NCBI RefSeq assembly: GCF_024539815.1
Contig: NZ_JAHHIU010000001.1
Location: forward strand, 78,191 to 142,190
DNA from: Streptomyces hayashii
GTDB taxonomy: Bacteria > Actinomycetota > Actinomycetes > Streptomycetales > Streptomycetaceae
Reading direction: 5' to 3'
Length of the DNA stretch: 64,000 nucleotides
Part shown: positions 27,138-35,424 of the stretch, in pieces
Layout: each line of letters starts with the position of its first letter
How positions within the stretch are numbered: position 1 is the stretch's first letter
Notes under the pieces: model-generated
Databases searched by the model: none
Told to the model about the DNA's origin: nothing
Seen by the model: the letters and a program-made list of their open reading frames with translations, nothing else
Position numbers and translations under genes: made by a program

Positions 27138-27518
27138 ATTCCCCTCATCGAACCCCGCCGACACGTCGTCGCCCAGCTGTCCGGCGCGTACTTCAAGCAC
27201 CACTTCGGCACCAAGACGTGGTTCCACCACGATGAAGGCCCCTTCGCCAAGGCGGAACAGGCCGCCGCTCTCGCACCCACCATCAACGAGGTCAAAGAGG
27301 TGAAGAAGCAGGTAGATCGGTACCACCAGTACCTGCAGACCTGGCTCGAAGCCCCCGAGGAACTGGACCGCTTCCTCGCCCCCTTCCTGGACCAGCTCGA
27401 CGAGAAGTCCTTCGGCAACGCCATCGGCATCATGAACGAGAACGAGCGGCTGAAGCTCCAACAGCTGGTCAACGCGGCGACTGAACCTGTCCGTCCGTTC
27501 ACCCCGTACACCTTCTGA
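27138..27518 (+). CDS. Small helical protein, apparent ATT start
   Basis: A protein of about 126 residues, helical and charged (YFKHHFGTKTWFHHDEGPFA, NEVKEVKKQVDRYHQYLQ, LKLQQLVNAATEPVRPFTPY). The first plausible codon is ATT at 27138, with a perfect AAGGAG seven bases upstream. No ATG, GTG or TTG occurs in frame near this site. The open frame upstream to 26847 overlaps the relaxase gene and has no coding character. A rare initiation codon or a sequence error would explain this. The family is unknown. It ends just before a bidirectional terminator. Confidence 0.6.
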   Translation: MPLIEPRRHVVAQLSGAYFKHHFGTKTWFHHDEGPFAKAEQAAALAPTINEVKEVKKQVDRYHQYLQTWLEAPEELDRFLAPFLDQLDEKSFGNAIGIMNENERLKLQQLVNAATEPVRPFTPYTF

Positions 27519-27551
27519 CAGACGACGGCACCGACCGCACCCCCAGATGAG

Positions 27552-27598
27552 GAAGGGGGCCGGTGACCGGGAAACCATCCCGGTCACCGGCCCCCTTC
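27552..27598. terminator. Bidirectional hairpin between convergent genes
   Basis: A perfect 21-base inverted repeat (27552-27572 and 27578-27598) with a five-base loop, lying between the plus-strand small gene and the minus-strand lipoprotein gene. Confidence 0.88.
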
Positions 27599-27611
27599 GC
27601 GTCCCCTGCAG

Positions 27612-28310
27612 TCACCGTGTGCGCTGTACTTTGTCAACGGCCTTCGCCAAGTGCGCGTCGACAACACCCGGCGAGCCGGAAACGACCACCAGCACGTTGG
27701 CGATGCGGATCGCCGTCTGCTGGACAACGCTGCGCTGCCGGCCGACGGAATAGGTGAGCAGCTGGCTCCACTGCTCGTCGCCGAGAGGCGGCGCGGCTAC
27801 CTCCTCGGTGCCCATGTCGACGGAGGTGCTGCCCACGAAGACCTGGTACGTGGGGCAGGAGATCATCGCGTCGAAGATCCGGCTCACGCCCCTGGACAGC
27901 TTCGCGGCGGAATCGCTGTACAGCTCCTCAGCCACCTCCGAGTCACTGCCGCCCGTATAGGTGAAGGACGCCTTCGCCCTGCGGGGGAAGGCGAGGCTGT
28001 CGCCGACAGCCGCGTCACCGCCGAGCTTCTCCAGCACCGGGCAACCGGAAACGACGACATCGTCCTGCGGCCTGGGCTGCTGCGGCTTGCGGGTGTAACC
28101 CTCGCCAAGATCGCTCTCATCCAAGAGGCGCTTGCTCAGCGCCGCCGAGGACAACAGCTCGGGCACCGGGGAGTGCTTGCCCTCCTGCTGTGTGGGCGCG
28201 GAGGCGGAGGAGGCCGGATCGTGGGCGGGCATGCTGCCTGTGGTGCAGCCCGCCAGGGCCAGGACGGCGAGGGCGCTCAGGCTGCGAACGGTCGTGGTGT
28301 GAAGGCGCAT
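27612..28310 (-). CDS. Secreted lipoprotein
   Basis: A 232-residue lipoprotein. The signal peptide MRLHTTTVRSLSALAVLAL ends in the lipobox LAGC, so the mature protein should be anchored to the outer face of the membrane at Cys. A Ser/Pro/Ala-rich spacer follows, then a globular domain with VSGCPVLEKLGG and ISCPTYQVF, whose two cysteines could form a disulfide. Similar sensor-like lipoprotein domains occur in actinobacteria, without known function. A TTG at 28322 is an alternative start. It is transcribed toward a shared terminator. Confidence 0.82.
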   Translation of the reverse strand: MRLHTTTVRSLSALAVLALAGCTTGSMPAHDPASSASAPTQQEGKHSPVPELLSSAALSKRLLDESDLGEGYTRKPQQPRPQDDVVVSGCPVLEKLGGDAAVGDSLAFPRRAKASFTYTGGSDSEVAEELYSDSAAKLSRGVSRIFDAMISCPTYQVFVGSTSVDMGTEEVAAPPLGDEQWSQLLTYSVGRQRSVVQQTAIRIANVLVVVSGSPGVVDAHLAKAVDKVQRTR

Positions 28311-28403
28311 GCGGAACCCCAAAATCGCTACGGAACGAACGGTCTGACCAACCGGGCCTCCGGCGCCGGCGAAATGCAGGGGTAGGGAGTCAGGTTTCGG
28401 GGG

Positions 28404-28856
28404 TCAGTGGCCGAGGTGGCGCAACCCGTCCTCAAGGGTGGGGTGCCAGTGGTCGACCGGACCGGAGTTGCGGTTGTACCAGGCCGCGTCCAGACGGGGC
28501 TCCAGCACTTGGTGGCCGGCCCGGCAGCGCAGCCACACCGAGTCGTCGCGAAGGCAGAAGACGATCCAGTCCCGGTACGCGCCGCACGTCGGGCACGCGC
28601 GGATCTCACCGTCGATGACGAGCGGCTGCATCCACCGCATCATCGCTCCCTCGACGTCCTGTCGGGACGGCGCCCGCAGGTCGGCTGGTGGGAAATCCGG
28701 CATCATGGTCACCGAGGCCGATCCGGTCGACATCGGCGCCTCGGCACGGACGATGTCGAATGGCAGAAGCTCGTGTGCATGCATCTGCAGCAGCGCGAAC
28801 GCCTCACGTTGGGCCTCACGGAACTCGCGGTCTGCGCGAGCACGTCGTCGGAACAT
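28404..28856 (-). CDS. Small zinc-ribbon-like protein
   Basis: A 150-residue protein. The N-terminal half is helical and charged. The C-terminal half has paired metal-ligand candidates: CPTCG, then C (VFCLRDD) and CRAGH, giving a ribbon-like C-x2-C...C...C-x2-H pattern. The ATG at 28856 has GGAG upstream. No family was recognised. Neighbouring genes (a lipoprotein, a DUF317 protein and another Cys-rich protein) are all small accessory genes of Streptomyces islands. Confidence 0.68.
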   Translation of the reverse strand: MFRRRARADREFREAQREAFALLQMHAHELLPFDIVRAEAPMSTGSASVTMMPDFPPADLRAPSRQDVEGAMMRWMQPLVIDGEIRACPTCGAYRDWIVFCLRDDSVWLRCRAGHQVLEPRLDAAWYNRNSGPVDHWHPTLEDGLRHLGH

Positions 28857-28951
28857 GCGGTCTCCATCTCGTCATCTGACGGACACAGGGGAACGTGTAC
28901 TCAGGGGAATTGGCGACGAACAGCACAACAAGCACTGCAGGGCGCGGATCG

Positions 28952-29716
28952 TCAGCTGCGGCGGACGAAGTTGAGCCGACCCTCCGCGCTCTTGGGCACG
29001 GTGCGGCGGGGCACCGGGACCGGTGAGGCGAGCGAGGACGCGAATGCCGCGACCAGGTCATGGGGGACGCTGGCACTGAAGCTGGCGCACCGCAGATATG
29101 GGGCGCCGAGAACGGGTTCCGCCCACGCCTGCCACCCCATCAAGTCAGGGTGCGGATCCGCGTCCTGGACAAGCGGCGGCTGCAGTCCCAGGGAGACGGT
29201 GGCGGAGAACCCGGGGTCCATGGCGGTGGTGTGGGGGCAGTCCACGTCACGGATCCAGCCTTGGGCACCGACTGCGTTGAGGACCGTCTCGGGCCCTTCG
29301 AAGCCAGCGTCCGGCACCTCACGGGCGTCGAGCGCGACAATGAGATCAGCGAGCGCCTCGTACGGGACGCCGGCAGTGAAGTACGCGTTCCACTCCGTCA
29401 TCGCGGAGGCAGCATGCGGGCGGGCAATCAGTTGCCAAGCAACGGGCAGTCCGCCCAGCTCGAACGGGTAGGCCGCGAGGATCCACTCGGCGCCGCGCAG
29501 CCCGTCCGGGCTCACATACAGCAGGGTGTGGCGGGAGGTGGGCCACATGCGCCAGCCGAGGCCGGTCAGGGTGTCGCCGATCCGCTCGGCGAGCGCGCCG
29601 TCGTCACCGGCAAGGTGGCGCGGAGTGACCCAGTACATCGGGTCTGGCATGTCGGAACGAGAGGGGTCACTGGGGTGGTGCGGGTGCAGGGGCGCCTCCG
29701 TGGGCTCGGACGTCAT
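28952..29716 (-). CDS. DUF317-domain protein
   Basis: A 254-residue member of DUF317, a family largely restricted to Streptomyces and abundant on its plasmids, phages and islands. Two repeats are visible: YWVTPRHLAGDDGALAERIG...HTLLYVSPDGLRGAEWILAA, and later a second segment containing YLRCASFSASVPHDLVAAFA. The function is unknown, but its presence supports mobile or accessory DNA. The start is the ATG at 29716, with only a weak ribosome site. Confidence 0.85.
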   Translation of the reverse strand: MTSEPTEAPLHPHHPSDPSRSDMPDPMYWVTPRHLAGDDGALAERIGDTLTGLGWRMWPTSRHTLLYVSPDGLRGAEWILAAYPFELGGLPVAWQLIARPHAASAMTEWNAYFTAGVPYEALADLIVALDAREVPDAGFEGPETVLNAVGAQGWIRDVDCPHTTAMDPGFSATVSLGLQPPLVQDADPHPDLMGWQAWAEPVLGAPYLRCASFSASVPHDLVAAFASSLASPVPVPRRTVPKSAEGRLNFVRRS

Positions 29717-29942
29717 TTCTTCTGGCAGGCGTTGTACGTTGACATGCCGTGCCGCAGCGCACCAGTCCTTTCAGGATCTTTCCTGTCTGCCCCCGGCGAA
29801 CTGGTGTCTGTTGTCAACGAAGCCAGCCGCTTTGCCATCCAACCCAGTCGAATCGCGGTGATCTCTCAGTGTCGCCGCAAGGGACACCGCCGCCATGGCG
29901 TTACGCGTGAGCTGCACGCTCTCGGATGGGACACTTGGTCAC

Positions 29943-30299
29943 ATGAAAGAGGTGCGCTGCGAGCGATGCGACAACATCATCGGCATGGGGTGCGCCTGCC
30001 CTCCTGATGGCAGCGTGCCCAAGGCGCACCCGGAGGAAAGGTGTGTTCGACAGGAGTGGCGGCGGTTCCCCGGCAACGCCATCTTGATCAAACAGAATGG
30101 TAAGGCGCACGTTCCAGGCGCCTGCGATCACATGACAGAAGACGAGGTGCGGCCTCCGAAGTGGGGTTGGATTCTCGATCCGTCCCCCGGAGATTGGGGC
30201 CGTATCAGCGAGAGCAGCCCAGCCGTCGCCACTGAGGGGAACGCGCAGCTGCGGGCGACGAGCCGGTGCATGACGTGCATGGGGACTCTCGGCGGCTGA
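29943..30299 (+). CDS. Small cysteine-rich protein
   Basis: A 118-residue protein with metal-binding cysteine pairs at each end: CERCDNIIGMGCACP near the N-terminus and RCMTCMG at the C-terminus. The spacing suggests one zinc site formed by both ends. A Trp-rich middle (PPKWGWILDPSPGDWG) separates them. The ATG at 29943 was chosen; a GTG-type extension to 29895 is open. Function is unknown. It is the last gene before the aminoacyl-tRNA synthetase-like operon on the other strand. Confidence 0.6.
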   Translation: MKEVRCERCDNIIGMGCACPPDGSVPKAHPEERCVRQEWRRFPGNAILIKQNGKAHVPGACDHMTEDEVRPPKWGWILDPSPGDWGRISESSPAVATEGNAQLRATSRCMTCMGTLGG

Positions 30300-30480
30300 T
30301 GAGCTGCAAGGCGTGCTGTGCTGTGGGATAGCTGACCAGAGGACCGACGGCTTGCCGTCGGCCCTCGTTCATTTCGTGGTTCTGGGCACGCCGGATGCGG
30401 CACGACTCGGTTCGATTGGAACAACTGGCGAAGGACAGATTTGCCCCGGTAAGCGGACTCGACTCACTGGAGGTCTTCCT

Positions 30481-31488
30481 TCAGATGCCCAGCTCTTCCT
30501 CGATCGCCATGGTCACGGCTGGCCATGGGACCTTCGGTTCACCGAACAGTCGCCAATAGCGGTACGACGCGCGAACCAGGGAGCTGACGCCCAGCCTCGC
30601 CGCACCCGGGTCGATCGTTCCGATCACCCGGCGGGTGATCCCGCCGGCTCCGCGCGCTGCGGGACGGACACCGTGTGCAAGGAGGAGAGTGGCCGTGCGG
30701 ACGGCGTCCAGGGTCGGCGGGGGCGCCAGGGACGCGAACTGGCCGAAGACGAGCTCCCTCCACCTCAGCCTCGTCCTCGCCCAGGCCAGCCGTTCCAGCC
30801 CGGTGCCGAGGTCTACGGCCATGCGTGCGGGGTTGTCGGCATTCCAAAGAAGGACGATGTCGCCGAGAGGCAGATCGAGGTGGTTGAAGCGAAGAGTGAT
30901 GCCTTCGACTTGGCGGCGCCGCCATGCTGCCAGCTTGCCGTTGATGCTGATGTGGCGCGCGTGGAAACCCAGTCGCGACAGCACGCTGAGCCAGCCGTCC
31001 AGGATCCCCCCGTACTCGTCGATGCACTGAATCGGCTGGACGCGGGAGACGTTGACGAACGAGGTCAGAAACCCTTCCCGGAGATCGCCCGTTGCGTCAC
31101 GTTGCCCGGTGAAACGGACAACAGGCTGGGGCAGGAAGCCACTGCGGTAGGTCACCGGACGCCCGTCCTTGAGGAAGGGGTCAAGGGCTTGGACGGCCGA
31201 GATCGTCAGCTCGGTCTCGCGGCCCCACCGAATTGGCAGGCAGGCGTCCTGCGAGACGCCCTCGGCCGCGAAGCCCGCCTTGAGCCCTGCCAGTAGCTCT
31301 TCCCACGACGGGGCCTGACGAGGGGGACAGTACGGCGATCCTCTGTGCGCATGCTCAATCGCGATCCGTCCGTCGGAGACGGTGAACTCCCATTGCGCTC
31401 CGAGGACTTGACGGAGGACCGCAGGCAAGCGGACCTCCGAACGGGCCGACGGCCCGAGTACGAGCTCTCTGGTACCGCTCGTCAGCAT
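30481..31488 (-). CDS. Class II aminoacyl-tRNA synthetase-like protein
   Basis: A 335-residue protein of no firmly recognised family. Residues 235-260 (PARMAVDLGTGLERLAWAR) have the GxGxER form of class II synthetase motif 3, closest to alanyl-tRNA synthetase. The preceding Arg-rich strand block (WRRRQVEGITLRFNH and DLPLGDIVLLW) occupies the place of motif 2. No anticodon-binding or editing domain is seen, so it may be a stand-alone catalytic paralogue that activates an amino acid. The ATG at 31488 overlaps the glycosyltransferase stop by seven bases. It is the last gene of the seven-gene operon. Confidence 0.6.
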   Translation of the reverse strand: MLTSGTRELVLGPSARSEVRLPAVLRQVLGAQWEFTVSDGRIAIEHAHRGSPYCPPRQAPSWEELLAGLKAGFAAEGVSQDACLPIRWGRETELTISAVQALDPFLKDGRPVTYRSGFLPQPVVRFTGQRDATGDLREGFLTSFVNVSRVQPIQCIDEYGGILDGWLSVLSRLGFHARHISINGKLAAWRRRQVEGITLRFNHLDLPLGDIVLLWNADNPARMAVDLGTGLERLAWARTRLRWRELVFGQFASLAPPPTLDAVRTATLLLAHGVRPAARGAGGITRRVIGTIDPGAARLGVSSLVRASYRYWRLFGEPKVPWPAVTMAIEEELGI

Positions 31489-32504
31489 GACCGAGTCGAC
31501 ATCGCGGTGAAGTGGCGGGCCGGATCGAAGCGATGCATCCCGACCTCTTGGACCTCCGTGTGCTTGAGGCCCTCGGCCTGCTCGATCGCAAGGGCGAGAA
31601 GCTCCGCTGCTGTCTCGTCGTCCTCGTCGGGGTCGGCCACCGTGATCACGCCCGTCTGATCGCACAGGGCCGCCTCGGCGCAGGTTCCCCCACGCCAGGT
31701 GAGCGCGGCCATGGGGGTGCCGGCGCGGAGGGACTCACCGAAGACGGCGGCGCCGGCCTCCACGTACGTACGGGCGTAGGTGTAGACGAAGACGGAGGCG
31801 TCGCGGATAGCGGCGGTCTTGGCGGGGCCGCCGAGTTCACCGACCCACTTCACGTGACCTGCGCTGAAGAGGCGTTCGTGGCTTCGCACGTATGCCCCGT
31901 CGAAGACGGGGCCGACGATCTGTATCCGGCGGCCGAGGATCTGGGCGGCTCGGACGGCGATGTGGGGCGCCTTTTCCTCGTCTATGCGGCCGAGCCACAC
32001 GAGGTCGTGCCCCGCGGTGGCAGGCGGCTCCTCCTCGTCCAGGCCAAGGTGTACAGCGAGTTCAGGAATCGGCTGATGGTCTGCGTACCGCTCGATCATC
32101 TCGGGCGAATAGCAGTAGAGCCGTGACTGTTTGCCGTCGAAGGCTGTGTCGGCGTGCTGGAAGACGGGCGAGTGCTGGAACGTGGCGACGTCGCAGTCCA
32201 GCTCGTTCCAGGTACGCGTCCAGGCTGGCAGCGACGGGTACTCGTGCCCGACGACCAGGAGGTCGTATCCGGTGCTGCGGAGATCGCGCTCGGCGAGGGA
32301 TCCCGTGGTGAGGTCCTCCAGGCGGACCGGCTGACGAACCCAGTCGTTCTCCAGGTCCGTGAGCCAGCCCGGCCCAAGAAGGTGTACGTCGGCGCCTGCG
32401 GCTCGGGCGCCTACGGCGACCGCCCACAGCCATCGTTCGATCCCGCCGTAGCCGGCGGGTGGGAAGGCGTAGCTACCAGGGAAGTCGCAGACGCCGACGA
32501 GCAC
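31482..32504 (-). CDS. GT4-family glycosyltransferase
   Basis: A 340-residue GT-B fold glycosyltransferase. The N-terminal acceptor domain has the glycine-rich FPPAGYGGIERWLWAVA. The C-terminal nucleotide-sugar domain has LVWLGRIDEEKAPHIAVRAA, IQIVGP and a GESLRAGTPMA segment in the position of the GT4 E-x7-E motif. Donor and acceptor are unknown. The GTG at 32504 lies one base after the stop of the SerRS gene and uses a GGAGG site within it, so translation is coupled. Its presence suggests that the operon product is glycosylated (inferred). Confidence 0.85.
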   Translation of the reverse strand: MLVGVCDFPGSYAFPPAGYGGIERWLWAVAVGARAAGADVHLLGPGWLTDLENDWVRQPVRLEDLTTGSLAERDLRSTGYDLLVVGHEYPSLPAWTRTWNELDCDVATFQHSPVFQHADTAFDGKQSRLYCYSPEMIERYADHQPIPELAVHLGLDEEEPPATAGHDLVWLGRIDEEKAPHIAVRAAQILGRRIQIVGPVFDGAYVRSHERLFSAGHVKWVGELGGPAKTAAIRDASVFVYTYARTYVEAGAAVFGESLRAGTPMAALTWRGGTCAEAALCDQTGVITVADPDEDDETAAELLALAIEQAEGLKHTEVQEVGMHRFDPARHFTAMSTRSC

Positions 32505-32505
32505 G

Positions 32506-33798
32506 TTATGCCTCCGGTGTTCCGTCCGCCGAGATCCGGCGGAAGCCGAGGTACGGGACGAGCGATTCGGGCAGGAGGATGGAACCGTCCTGCTGCTGGC
32601 ACTGCTCAAGAAGAGCGGCCAGGGTGCGGCCGACGGGAAGGCCAGAGCCGTTGAGCGTGGCGACGAGCTTGGGCTTGCCGCCCTCGCCGCGGGTCCGGAT
32701 GTTGGCCCGGCGGGCCTGGAAGGTGCCGAAGTTGGAGACCGAGGAGATCTCGCGGTACGTGTTCTGGCTCGGGATCCAGACCTCGATGTCGTAGGTGAGC
32801 TGGGCGGAGAAGCCCGTGTCACCGGCGGCCAGCTTGACGACGCGGTAGGCGAGGCCGAGTTCCTTCAGGCATGCCTCGGCGTGGCCGACCATCGTCTCCA
32901 GCGTGGTGTCCGCGTCCGCGGGGTCGACCATCTGGACGATCTCCACCTTGGCGAACTGGTGCTGACGAATCAGGCCCCTGGTGTCGCGGCCGTACGACCC
33001 GGCTTCGGACCGGAAGCACGGCGTGTGGGCGGTGAGCGCCAGCGGCAGCTCAGCCGGCGGGATGATCTCGTCGGCGTAGAGGTTGGTCAGCGGCACCTCG
33101 GCCGTCGGGATCAGGAACAGCTCGCGGTCGGCGACGCCGGTCTTGAACAGGTCCTCCTCGAACTTCGGCAGCTGCCCCGTGCCGGTCATCGTCTTGCGGG
33201 TGACCAGGTACGGGACCGCGTGCTCGACGTATCCGTGACGACGGGTGTGCAGGTCGAGGAAGAGTGTGGCCAGGGCACGCTCCAGCGCTGCTCCGGCGCC
33301 GCGCGAGACCGCGAAGCGCGGGCCGGACAGCTTCGTCGCCCGAGCGAAGTCGAGGATGCCGGCGGCCTCGCCGAGGTCGACGTGGTCCTTCGGCTCGAAC
33401 GGGAAGGCCGGCGGAGTGCCGACCCGTCGGACCTCTTCCGCGAAATCCTCGGAGTCGCCGTCGGGGGCCGCGTCGTCCGGCAGGTTCGGGATGCTGAGGA
33501 GGAGGTCGCGGAGCTGCTCCTCGACCTGCACCTGCCCGGCCTCGATGTCCCGGATCTGGTCCTTCAGCTCGCGGGCGCGCTCCTTCAGCTTGGAGATGTC
33601 GCCGCCCTGCTTGGCCGTCTGCTGGACCTCACTCGCCACCCGCTTGGACTCAGCCCGCAGCTCGTCGGCCGAGCGGATGTTCTGGTTGCGCCGAGACTGG
33701 AGGGACTCCAGCTCGGACAGGTCCAGAGAGTAACCGCGACGAGCGAGCCGACGAACCGCTTCGGCACCCATTTCGATTAGGGCGCGGGCATCATGCAT
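32506..33798 (-). CDS. serS2: Second seryl-tRNA synthetase, divergent type
   Basis: A 430-residue complete class II seryl-tRNA synthetase. The N-terminal helical tRNA-binding arm spans about residues 25-105. Motif 2 (FRSEAGSYGRDTRGLIRQHQ) and motif 3 (NGSGLPVGRTLAALLE) are intact. These motifs resemble proteobacterial SerRS (NGSGLAVGRT) more than the Streptomyces housekeeping enzyme, which as I recall has NGTLCAVPRT. Such second copies serve either as self-resistance to seryl-tRNA inhibitors (albomycin) or supply seryl-tRNA for biosynthesis (VlmL in valanimycin). The ATG at 33798 overlaps the phosphatase stop by eight bases. Confidence 0.92.
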   Translation of the reverse strand: MHDARALIEMGAEAVRRLARRGYSLDLSELESLQSRRNQNIRSADELRAESKRVASEVQQTAKQGGDISKLKERARELKDQIRDIEAGQVQVEEQLRDLLLSIPNLPDDAAPDGDSEDFAEEVRRVGTPPAFPFEPKDHVDLGEAAGILDFARATKLSGPRFAVSRGAGAALERALATLFLDLHTRRHGYVEHAVPYLVTRKTMTGTGQLPKFEEDLFKTGVADRELFLIPTAEVPLTNLYADEIIPPAELPLALTAHTPCFRSEAGSYGRDTRGLIRQHQFAKVEIVQMVDPADADTTLETMVGHAEACLKELGLAYRVVKLAAGDTGFSAQLTYDIEVWIPSQNTYREISSVSNFGTFQARRANIRTRGEGGKPKLVATLNGSGLPVGRTLAALLEQCQQQDGSILLPESLVPYLGFRRISADGTPEA

Positions 33799-34501
33799 GA
33801 GGAAGATCCTTTTGATCCGGCTGGTGGGATACGGAATCGACCGTAGCAACCGCCGAGCCCTCACCGATCCGGAATATGTCCGCGCCACCGCGGTCAGCAC
33901 GACCTCCGGGAACGTCCCTGTCGAGATCACTCATCAGCGCCGTGATCCAGTCCGGCAGCTCGTCGTCAGGTATGGCGATCGGCTCGACGTACGGCGCCTC
34001 CGGGAAGAAGAGCGGCATGGCCTCCTTCGGAGATCGGTTCTGATGCCAGAGGAGCACGGAGGCCAAAAGGCCGTGGCCTACGAGAACGCGGGGTCCGGGT
34101 CGCTCCAGGGTGGCGAGCAATCCGGTGAGCATCCTCCGGATGCCGGCGCGCTGGGACTCGGTGCCACCCGCAGGCCGCTCGTTCGGACCCTGGCCGTCAA
34201 GCCAGACCGCGTACTCCAGGAACGGGCGGCCCTCGAACTCTCCGTAGTCGAGTTCATTCAGGCGAGGGTCGATGACCAGTTCCGCCGCCGGCACGCCCAT
34301 CAGCAGAGAAGCTGTCTGCTGGGCACGCGGGAATTCGCTGGTCAGCCACGTCCGCACGGTGTGGAGGGGGAGGGTGGACCAGCCCAGGCCCAGTGATTGC
34401 CGACCCTCCTCGGTCAGGTGGATGGGTTGGGACGGGTCGCCGTTGACGAGGTACCGCTTGCTGTAGTTCGTCTGACCGTGGCGGAGGACGTAGGTGGTCA
34501 C
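33791..34501 (-). CDS. Histidine phosphatase (phosphoglycerate mutase-like)
   Basis: A 236-residue member of the histidine phosphatase superfamily. The phospho-accepting histidine is in VLRHGQTNYS near residue 8. SEFPRAQQTASLL and DYGEFEG are family motifs, and the second catalytic histidine is in VLVGHGLLASVLL. It should remove a phosphate from a small molecule or protein; the substrate is unknown. The GTG at 34501 overlaps the upstream kinase stop by four bases. Sitting between a kinase and a SerRS, it may process a phosphorylated intermediate (inferred). Confidence 0.88.
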   Translation of the reverse strand: MTTYVLRHGQTNYSKRYLVNGDPSQPIHLTEEGRQSLGLGWSTLPLHTVRTWLTSEFPRAQQTASLLMGVPAAELVIDPRLNELDYGEFEGRPFLEYAVWLDGQGPNERPAGGTESQRAGIRRMLTGLLATLERPGPRVLVGHGLLASVLLWHQNRSPKEAMPLFFPEAPYVEPIAIPDDELPDWITALMSDLDRDVPGGRADRGGADIFRIGEGSAVATVDSVSHQPDQKDLPHA

Positions 34502-35424
34502 GAGCCCCTCCTCGGGGTCGACGCGGAAAGGCCGGCGAGCACTCCCGCCATCTGCGGTGCTCTCGGGTCCCCGGCCTCCAGGTAGTAGAGGAATCCGTCG
34601 AGGGCCAGCGCTCTGCACCACGGCGCGAGTACGGGAATGGGGATCCGCGAGATCCGGGCGGCAGCGGCCAGCCGCCCGTCGGTCCCGTGTCCAAGGTCGT
34701 AGTAGACGGTCCAGAAGGCCCAGTCGAATGCCGCGTCGCCCAGCATGGGCAGCGGATCGAGCAGACGCGGGTGGCCCAGCCAGTCGAATGGCACGTTCTC
34801 CCGATACAGGTCCGCGTGCAAGACAGTTGTCCTGCCTGCGTCTTGCTGCAGTCCGGAGAGCGCCGGGAGCGCGGCGTCGACGAGCAGACGCCATGTGTCG
34901 AGGTCGAGCGTCTCCATCCGTCGCCGGATCCGCGGCAGCATCTCCGTGCCGAGGTGGTCGGTGAGCAGCGGGAAGCTGTTCGGTCGCCTTCGGCGCTGGC
35001 CGAGAGTGTGCAGCCCCTGAAGGGCAGCCGCCACCAGCTGAACCTCGCGCTCTGGCCGCTCGGCGCCACCAGGGCGCCCTCCCACCAGCTCCAGGGCGGC
35101 CACCGCCAAGTCGTCAGCGGCCTCGATGACGTCCGCCGTCGGTCCGCCGGCCCACAGCCGCAGTGCACTCACTTCGTGGCGATACCGGGTGGGGTCGATC
35201 CATGCCTTGAGGAGTAGCGGACGCCCGTCGAGGGCGGTCGCTGTCGCGATCACCGAGGCGTGTCCGGCGTCGTGGTAGTCGCCGAGGGACAACTGCCAGC
35301 ATTCGGCGGCCTGTTCCAGCAGGGCCGGTGCTGCGTCCAGCCACGCCTGGGCTTCCGGCCCGTAGTGCGCGAGTAGCCGCTGTCGGCACCCAGCGGGAAC
35401 CTCTCCGAGCGTCCGCATCACCAT
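34498..35424 (-). CDS. Small-molecule kinase, aminoglycoside/hydroxyurea phosphotransferase-like
   Basis: A 308-residue APH-fold kinase close to the streptomycin 6-kinase/hydroxyurea phosphotransferase group. The catalytic loop is VLHADLYRENVPFDW (Asp and Asn of the Brenner motif) and the metal aspartate is in LLDPLPMLGDAAFDWAFW. The N-lobe has the lysine strand PLLLKAWID. It could give resistance or phosphorylate a pathway intermediate. The ATG at 35424 shares its A with the stop of the upstream synthetase gene (TGATG), which shows tight coupling. Confidence 0.85.
   Translation of the reverse strand: MVMRTLGEVPAGCRQRLLAHYGPEAQAWLDAAPALLEQAAECWQLSLGDYHDAGHASVIATATALDGRPLLLKAWIDPTRYRHEVSALRLWAGGPTADVIEAADDLAVAALELVGGRPGGAERPEREVQLVAAALQGLHTLGQRRRRPNSFPLLTDHLGTEMLPRIRRRMETLDLDTWRLLVDAALPALSGLQQDAGRTTVLHADLYRENVPFDWLGHPRLLDPLPMLGDAAFDWAFWTVYYDLGHGTDGRLAAAARISRIPIPVLAPWCRALALDGFLYYLEAGDPRAPQMAGVLAGLSASTPRRGS

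Noticed and set aside
30313..31296. Plus-strand 327-codon open frame opposite the synthetase-like gene
   Set aside because: The minus-strand frame is coupled to an operon and carries a class II motif; the plus frame has neither.
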